This document shows, piece after piece, positions 58,531 through 64,000 of a stretch of DNA of 64,000 nucleotides (its first letter is position 1; every line of letters begins with the position of its first letter). Both the position numbers and the translations under genes were made by a program. The stretch is from the NCBI RefSeq assembly GCF_040958095.1, contig NC_091156.1, positions 19,267,702 to 19,331,701 on the forward strand. The letters run 5' to 3'. Under the pieces are notes generated by a model that ran no database searches, was not told the origin of the DNA, and saw only the letters and a list, made by a program, of their open reading frames with translations. The DNA is from Procambarus clarkii (taxonomy: Eukaryota > Arthropoda > Malacostraca > Decapoda > Cambaridae).

Positions 58531-58971
58531 AGATCAATACCCAAGCCACACCACCTGTCTCACGTTGATTAATGAAAAATATTGCTTATTGCTTTACCTC
58601 GGGGAGCAGGGTAAGACTAACGAGAGGGAAAGAGGGAGGGAGGGAGGGCAAGTTGGGAGAGAGGGAGAAAATAGGATGGGTTGGAAAGGGGAACCCCAAA
58701 GAGGGGAGAGTGAAGGGGATTTTTTTATGGGATGTAATAGGCAATGGTTCAAGGGACTGAATGGGCCTCAGGGTCGCTCATTGCAAACGTAAACTTACCT
58801 ACTTAACATTACAAAGTTCTAGAATGGAAGAAAGAGAAAATTCAAGGCCCATGAAAGATAGGTGAGTGTCAAGTGTCAAGTGGAGCAACTGGTGCCAGGT
58901 CATGCCTCCTCAAGATGACTGAGGAATTGTACAAGTAACAGTAGCGAACATGTCTTGGATCAGCGGATAAA
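58531..58971. other. Unassigned spacer
   Basis: Contains a purine-rich run (GGGAGGGAGGGAGGGCAAG, 58,633-58,651). No gene recognised. Confidence 0.5.
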
Positions 58972-59610
58972 TGGTGTAGGTGACAGGAAATGGTGAAGGT
59001 GACAGGGAATGGTGTAGGTGACAGGAAATGGTGAAGGTGACAGGGAATGGTGTAGGTGACAGGAAATGGTGAAGGTGACAGGGAATGGTGTAGGTGACAG
59101 GGAATGGTGAAGGTGACGGGGAATGGTGTAGGTGACAGGGAATGGTGTAGGTGACAGGGAATGGTGTAGGTGACAGAGAATGGTGTAGGTGACAGGGAAT
59201 GGTGTAGGTGACAGGGAATGGTGAAGGTGACGGGGAATGGTGTAGGTGACAGGGAATGGTGTAGGTGACAGGGAATGGTGTAAGTGACGGGGAATGGTGT
59301 AGGTGACAGGAAATGGTGAAGGTGACAGGGAATGGTGTAGGTGACAGGGAATGGTGAAGGTGACGGGGAATGGTGTAGGTGACAGGGAATGGTGTAAGTG
59401 ACGGGGAATGGTGTAAGTGACGGGGAATGGTGTAGGTGACAGGGAATGGTGAAGGTGACAGGAAATGGTGTAGGTGACAGGAATTGGTGTAGGTGACAGG
59501 GAATGGTGTAAGTGACAGGGAATGGTGTAGGTGACAGGGAATGGTGTAGGTGACAGGGAATGGTGTAGGTGACAGGGAATGATGTAGGTAACAGGGGAAT
59601 GGTGTAGGTG
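58972..59610. repeat. 19-bp minisatellite (GGTGTAGGTGACAGGGAAT), about 33 copies
   Basis: Variants GTAAGTGAC, GAAGGTGAC, ACGGGGAAT and ACAGGAAAT are interspersed and recur in similar runs. Confidence 0.96.
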
Positions 59611-60079
59611 ACAGACAATAACACAGGTGACAGGGATCTGTTCTGCACATCATACAGTATATCAGTGTCTGACATACTAATACCGCGTCACAGTATAACA
59701 TATAGTGAATGTCCAGAGGTCCAGCCGGAGTTAGGAAAACACACACACATGAACGTGTTCTCTGGAGTGAAGACAATCAACTCATGAGTGACAATGCTTG
59801 AGTGAAAGTGTTATTGTTTTACTCGCATTTTGTATATATATATTATTTCGAATCCCATTCTTGTGTTTTGGAGAAAATTGTCAAATGAACTTCAGGATAA
59901 AATTGCATAAACCAATTCATAGAACTATGACAACTTGTACGTGTTATTTTTATGTATTTACAGATTATCATTAGCGTATAATTTTCTTGGTACACATAAT
60001 ACATTATAGATGCGGTCTGTTGCAGAGAGATCATAGGTGGTCAGTAGGGGAAAGTGAGACATTTATGAACGCTAGTACT
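59611..60079. other. Unassigned spacer
   Basis: No repeat unit or domain recognised. Confidence 0.5.
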
Positions 60080-60292
60080 TAATGTTATACCTCCACACCT
60101 GACATTGTACCAGGTGTGTGGTAGTGGGAGTATTAAACCTCCACACCTGACTCTTGTACCAGGTGTGTGGTAGTGGGGGTATTAAACCTCCACACCTGAC
60201 ATTGTACCAGGTGTGTGGTAGTGGGGGTATTAAACCTCCACACCTGACATTGTACCAGGTGTGCCGTAGTGTGAATATTAAACACCCACACC
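60080..60292. repeat. 48-bp minisatellite, about 4 copies, hairpin in each unit
   Basis: Each unit has CACACCTG..ACATTGTAC..CAGGTGTG, an 8-bp inverted repeat with a short loop, followed by TGGTAGTGGGGGTATTAAAC. Confidence 0.93.
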
Positions 60293-60310
60293 AAACATAT
60301 ACAAGAGTTT

Positions 60311-60500
60311 TTACATTCTTGTAAGGCAACTAGAACACATAACGTCTCGGGCAGGTCCTTAATCTTAATTATCCCTGGAATACGACCCGGCAAACCGTTT
60401 ACCAACCAGGTACCCATTCACAGCTGGGTGAACAGAGGCTACAGTTAAGGATATTCGCCTAGTCAATCCTCCCCGACCAGGATACGAACCCAGGACAAAT
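60311..60500 (-). mobile_element. tRNA-derived SINE with LINE-like 3' tail
   Basis: Minus strand: B-box CTGGGTTCGTATCCTGG, body TTCACCCAGCTGTGAATGGG and GGTCGTATTCCAGGGATAAT, tail AAGGACCTGCCCGAGACG to ACAAGAATGTAA. The last 50 bases (60,311-60,360) align without gaps to 23,377-23,426 of a LINE 3' end with 8 differences. Confidence 0.85.
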
Positions 60501-60599
60501 TATCTTCAAAAATATTCGGGAGGTGATGCCAGGATCTTCTGAGGCCGTCTTGAGCAATAGAGAACATTAGCGGCCTATGCCAGCATTTATCAGGAGTAA

Positions 60600-60785
60600 G
60601 AGTCGCACTTACGGAACCTGTGCATCTTTCCTCGACAATGGCGACTCTGAATATATTAAACGGCTTACGAGCTTGAAAGCACAGCGAGATCGTTCACAGG
60701 ATCAGGTTATTATGGATAGACTCGGTCGGAGGTCGGAGTTTATATAAACTGGTTAATGAAAGGATGCACAGGTTTCGTTAGCAAA
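60600..60785. mobile_element. MITE relative of 14,257-14,502
   Basis: CTTACGGAACCTGTGCATCT, TTCCTCGACAATGGCGACTC and TATTAAACGGCTTACGAGCT follow the arm of the earlier MITE with substitutions; GGATGCACAGGTTTCGTTAG closes the other side. Confidence 0.7.
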
Positions 60786-60840
60786 CACGGGTATAAGTGC
60801 TTGACGAGTCCTGGCGCAGCTGGACATACACGCCAGTTCA

Positions 60841-61022
60841 TGCCCAACCACTTGGGCTGGACGGTAGAGCGACGGTCTCGGGTCATGCAGGTCGGCGTTC
60901 AATCCCCGACCGTCCAGGTGGTTGGGCACCATTCCTCCCCACCGTCCCATCCCAAATCCTTATCCTGATCCCTTCCCAGTGCTATATAGTCGTAATGATT
61001 TGGCGCTTCCCCTGATAATTCC
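60841..61022 (+). mobile_element. tRNA-derived SINE, sister of 20,584-20,765
   Basis: Same extended acceptor stem (CCAACCACTTGGGCTGGACG; GACCGTCCAGGTGGTTGG), B-box GGCGTTCAATCCCCGACC and body CCCATCCCAAATCCTTATCC, ending CGCTTCCCCTGATAATTCC. Confidence 0.88.
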
Positions 61023-61063
61023 TCAAACTGAAGCACACTTGCCGTAGAGCGTCCTACAGACCA

Positions 61064-61215
61064 TCGTAGAACGTAGAACGTAGAGCGTAGGGTCCAGAAC
61101 GTAGAGCGTAGGGTCCAGAACGTAGAGCGTAGGGTCCAGAACGTAGAGCGTAGGGTCCAGAACGTAGAGCGTAGGGTCCAGAACGTAGAGCGTAGGGTCC
61201 AGAACGTAGAGCGTT
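61064..61215. repeat. 21-bp minisatellite, about 7 copies
   Basis: Perfect repeats of GTAGAGCGTAGGGTCCAGAA + C. Confidence 0.97.
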
Positions 61216-61458
61216 CTGGACCCCGTTCTCCAGGACAGGTTCATACGTGCAGGGTTACCTACGTCAGTACAAATGAAGCTACGATATACGCCGTAGAGCG
61301 CAGTTTGCTAGAGGAGTTGTAGTCAGTTCCCTGCTACGGACACTTCCCCCCCTGGGAGCTGCGGGTCGTGCCTCCCCTGCCCTGCTGTGTTGGGGGCGTG
61401 CAGCAGCTAATATCTTGGATGGCCTAAAGTTCCAACTGGAGAGCAGACAGGTGTCTCT

Positions 61459-61578
61459 GGAGTCCTTCCCTATAATAGGCTGCTTGGAGGCGCAGTAGAT
61501 AGAGCTGCAGGAGGCTGTGGAGTCCTTCCCTATAATAGGCTGCTTGGAGGCGCAGTAGATAGAGCTGCAGGAGGCTGT
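61459..61578. repeat. 60-bp tandem duplication, two identical copies
   Basis: GAGTCCTTCCCTATAATAGG to AGAGCTGCAGGAGGCTGTG occurs twice in direct succession without differences. Confidence 0.96.
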
Positions 61579-61842
61579 GTATGTGGACTCCTAAGAGGCT
61601 CCTACGACCCAAAGTGCAAGTAGTCACCTTCAATTTCATGAAGAAGTATTATTGGATCGACTCTTTTTTTTATATTATTACTATATTAGCTACGGGTATC
61701 CGGCGGTACCCGGGACAGTCTCTTTCTCTCTCTCACCCCTCATTCCACTCTTGTTTTCCTCTCTCAACATGTCCCAGCTCTTCCCTCTCTCTCCCTCATT
61801 TCCCACACTCCTCCCCTCTCTACTCCGTCTCCTACCCATCTC

Positions 61843-61844
<2 letters not shown>

Positions 61845-61930
<86 letters not shown>
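61845..61930. repeat. (CT)n microsatellite
   Basis: About 40 CT units inside a wider C/T-rich stretch (61,715-61,975). Confidence 0.97.
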
Positions 61931-61981
61931 CTCTTTCCTCTCCTCAAATTTCCCCTTCAACTCTCTCTCCCGAAACACAGG

Positions 61982-62775
61982 TGGGGAACCCTAGCAGGGA
62001 ACCCTAGCAGGGAACCCTAGCAGGGAACCCTAGCAAGGAACCCTAGCAGGGAACCCTAGCAGGGAACCCTAGCAGGGAACCCTAGCAGGGAACCCTAGCA
62101 AGGAACCCTAGCAAGGAACCCTAGCAAGGAACCCTAGCAGGGAACCCTAGCAGGGAACCCTAGCAGGCAACCCTAGCAAGGAACCCTAGCAAGGAACCCT
62201 AGCAAGGAACCCTAGCAGGGAACCCTAGCAGGGAACCCTAGCAGGGAACCCTAGCAGGGAACCCCAGCAGGGAACCCTAGCAGGGAACCCTAGCAGGGAA
62301 CCCTAGCAGGGAACCCCAGCAGGGAACCCTAGCAGGGAACCCTAGCAGGGAACCCTAGCAGGGAACCCTAGCAGGGAACCCTAGCAAGGAACCCTAGCAG
62401 GGAACCCTAGCAGGGAACCCTAGCAGGGAACCCTAGCAGGGAACCCTAGCAGGGAACCCTAGCAAGGAACCCTAGCAAGGAACCCTAGCAGGGAACCCTA
62501 GCAAGGAACCCTAGCAAGGAACCCTAGCAAGGAACCCTAGCAGGGAACCCTAGCAGGGAACCCTAGCAGGGAACCCTAGTAGGGAACCCTAGTAGGGAAC
62601 CCCAGCAGGGAACCCTAGCAGGGAACCCTAGCAGGGAACCCTAGCAGGGAACCCTAGCAGGGAACCCTAGCAGGGAACCCTAGCAGGGAACCCCAGCAGG
62701 GAACCCTAGCAGGGAACCCTAGCAGGGAACCCTAGCAGGGAACCCTAACAAGGAACCCTAACAAGGAACCCTGGA
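61982..62775. repeat. 13-bp minisatellite (GGGAACCCTAGCA), about 61 copies
   Basis: Variants AAGG, CCCCAGC and CCCTAGT are scattered; GCAAGG units come in short runs. Confidence 0.97.
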
Positions 62776-62864
62776 GTACCTGACCGGATCCAGTTTAAGG
62801 GCGGTCAGACCGCCTCTAGGGAAGCCTTCATCACTGTATGATTTATTTAGAACTCCCTTCTTCC

Positions 62865-62940
62865 TGTATTCCCAGGGATACAGTATACTGTATTCCCAGG
62901 GATACAGTATACTGTATTCCCAGGGATACATTATGCTGTT
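62865..62940. repeat. 24-bp repeat, three copies
   Basis: TGTATTCCCAGGGATACAGT + ATAC; each unit contains the palindrome CAGTATACTG across its boundary. Confidence 0.93.
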
Positions 62941-63061
62941 ACACATTATTTCCCAGGGTTACCAGGTTTTTACAAAATTTTACCATATAAAATCCTGGTT
63001 TGTCTCAGAGAGGCTGCAGGATCCGAATGAGGTCAGTATAGAACTCCCGGTTGCAATTCTT

Positions 63062-63160
63062 TTGACCTTGTCGTGGCGGAGTCGACTAAGGCAGCATCTG
63101 GGATCATCCCGGGCGTAAGTTCGAACCCCTCATCACGGCCCTTGTGGATTTATTTATTTG
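63062..63160 (+). mobile_element. SINE with tRNA-Leu-like head
   Basis: GTGGCGGAGTCGACTAAGGC (A-box and D-arm), CCGGGCGTAAGTTCGAACCC (T-arm), acceptor end TCATCACGGCCC and tail CTTGTGGATTTATTTATTTG. Confidence 0.75.
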
Positions 63161-63219
63161 ATATATCACACTATTGTGGTTTCTGTGTGTATGAGTTGAC
63201 GATTTTCTCGGTTCTTTTA

Positions 63220-63305
63220 TCTCTTGGTAGCGATATTTTATCTTGGTATCTTATCTTGGTGGCGATATATTATCTTGGTATCTTATCTTGGTAGCGATAT
63301 CTTGG
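63220..63305. repeat. Short imperfect repeat (TCTTGGTAGCGATAT)
   Basis: About three copies of a 30-36-bp unit built from TATCTTGGTATCTTATCTTG and GTGGCGATAT. Confidence 0.8.
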
Positions 63306-63844
63306 AATCTTCCTTCGTCGTCAGCAAGTTCATTTTTGACACTTTTTTTTTGCAGTTTCTATATCTATGTCTCTCCTGTGACTTCCGTTGTTTACAAGTC
63401 AATTTGGCCATGATTCTCCTGTTATTAACAACTTCAGTCTCAATCTGTGTAATGTGTGATGGAAGTTCTTGGACAACTGTTATGTAAATTCCGTTTATAT
63501 TTTGCGTTCTATGGCGTGTTCTAGATCACTGTTATTCCTCCTTCCAATGAACTGATTCCCGTTTCTTGTGAGTACCAGTGTCACCTCTCTTCCAGCTCTC
63601 TGCTTTCAGTCTCATCCTGCTCCTGATAGTCTCAGGGTCATGGTGTCATTGCGCATTCAAGAGTTTTGTATCAACCATTGCTATTGCATCAGGCTCTATG
63701 TCCTGAGTCGTTTGAGAATATTTGCTTTGACTTTTCATGGGTATTGATCTGATCAGATTCCTTTCCAGCATTGTTATTCGGTTCTGCTATTGGGCACCTG
63801 TTATACTGAGGGTGAGGTGCTTACACTGAGTTCATGTTTTGATG
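63306..63844. other. Unassigned spacer
   Basis: T-rich with a TTTTTTTTTGCAG at 63,341-63,353 that could serve as a splice acceptor, but the frame beyond it is short and unrecognised. Confidence 0.4.
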
Positions 63845-63955
63845 AAGGTAGCGTAGGGGACGTAGAATGTAGAGGGGAGGAAGTAGAAGGTAGAGGGGAG
63901 GAGGTAGAAGGTAGAGGGGAGGAGGTAGAATGTAGAGGGGGAGGAAGAGGTGAAG
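63845..63955. repeat. Purine-rich 21-bp repeat
   Basis: About four copies of GTAGAAGGTAGAGGGGAGGA with variants. Confidence 0.88.
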
Positions 63956-64000
63956 CAGAAGAGAGAGAGGGGATGTGGGAAGATGTACAGGTCTGTGGGG

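Noticed and set aside
61982-62775. Telomere repeat array
   Set aside because: AACCCTAG looks telomere-like, but the unit is 13 bp and arthropod telomeres use TTAGG.
63062-63140. Functional tRNA-Leu gene
   Set aside because: A and B boxes are present but a SINE tail follows directly, and no clean cloverleaf was drawn.

Overview
The window looks like repeat-dominated nuclear DNA of an arthropod, most likely a decapod crustacean such as a crayfish (inference). The pointers are arthropod-type TTAGG runs inside palindromic MITEs, several tRNA-headed SINE families, CR1/L2-type and RNase H-bearing LINEs, Penelope-like elements, and a very high density of minisatellites. Tandem arrays alone fill well over a third of the 64 kb. 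No complete host gene is visible and nothing suggests a bacterial or viral genome.

Layout. 1-9,210 is a chain of minisatellites: a G/T-only block to 2,930, a C/T-only block at 3,040-3,495, a 26-bp to 31-bp array at 3,541-7,275, then 14-, 29- and 31-bp arrays. A 36-bp array follows at 9,344-10,968. 11,060-17,880 holds decayed LINEs: an I-type element with reverse transcriptase, RNase H and a C-terminal zinc motif, and a CR1-type element with ORF1 and endonuclease remnants, with a MITE and a SINE between them. 18,247-24,115 mixes a 38-bp and an 18-bp array with SINEs, a LINE 3' half, and a 371-bp palindromic MITE sitting inside a SINE with a clean 8-bp target duplication. 24,128-26,768 is a 26-bp array with higher-order structure. 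27,140-29,812 has two CR1/L2-type LINE copies and a reversed SINE. 30,470-31,170 is an extreme poly-G array. 31,430-33,176 is a broken Gag-like/ORF1 gene with a CCHC knuckle.

The best host-gene candidate is a minus-strand first coding exon at 39,310-39,564: strong start context, 85 codons, AAG|GTCAGT donor, in a CpG-rich surround. A weaker same-strand open stretch lies at 34,146-34,400. 41,100-46,015 is a nested block: three MITEs with TTAGG runs set in (TA)n, enclosing two Penelope-like fragments in head-to-head orientation, one of them carrying a SINE-type insert.

46,418-55,062 is again mostly arrays (30, 54, 17/18 and 24 bp). 55,388-56,345 is the tail of an I-type LINE with three successive A-rich 3' ends. 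57,301-57,894 is a 292-bp perfect inverted repeat made from the 5' end of a Penelope-like element. A covarying stem-loop ending in CGAAACGTCG occurs in both of its arms and again at 56,836-56,870, and is reminiscent of the hammerhead ribozymes known from such elements. 58,972-64,000 returns to minisatellites and SINEs, including one SINE whose 3' tail matches the 3' end of the LINE at 22,340-23,510.

The elements act on each other rather than forming a pathway: LINEs probably mobilised the SINEs, LINE tails seed microsatellites, and MITEs and SINEs land inside older elements. Very long open frames inside the tandem arrays are artefacts of repetition and are not annotated as genes.
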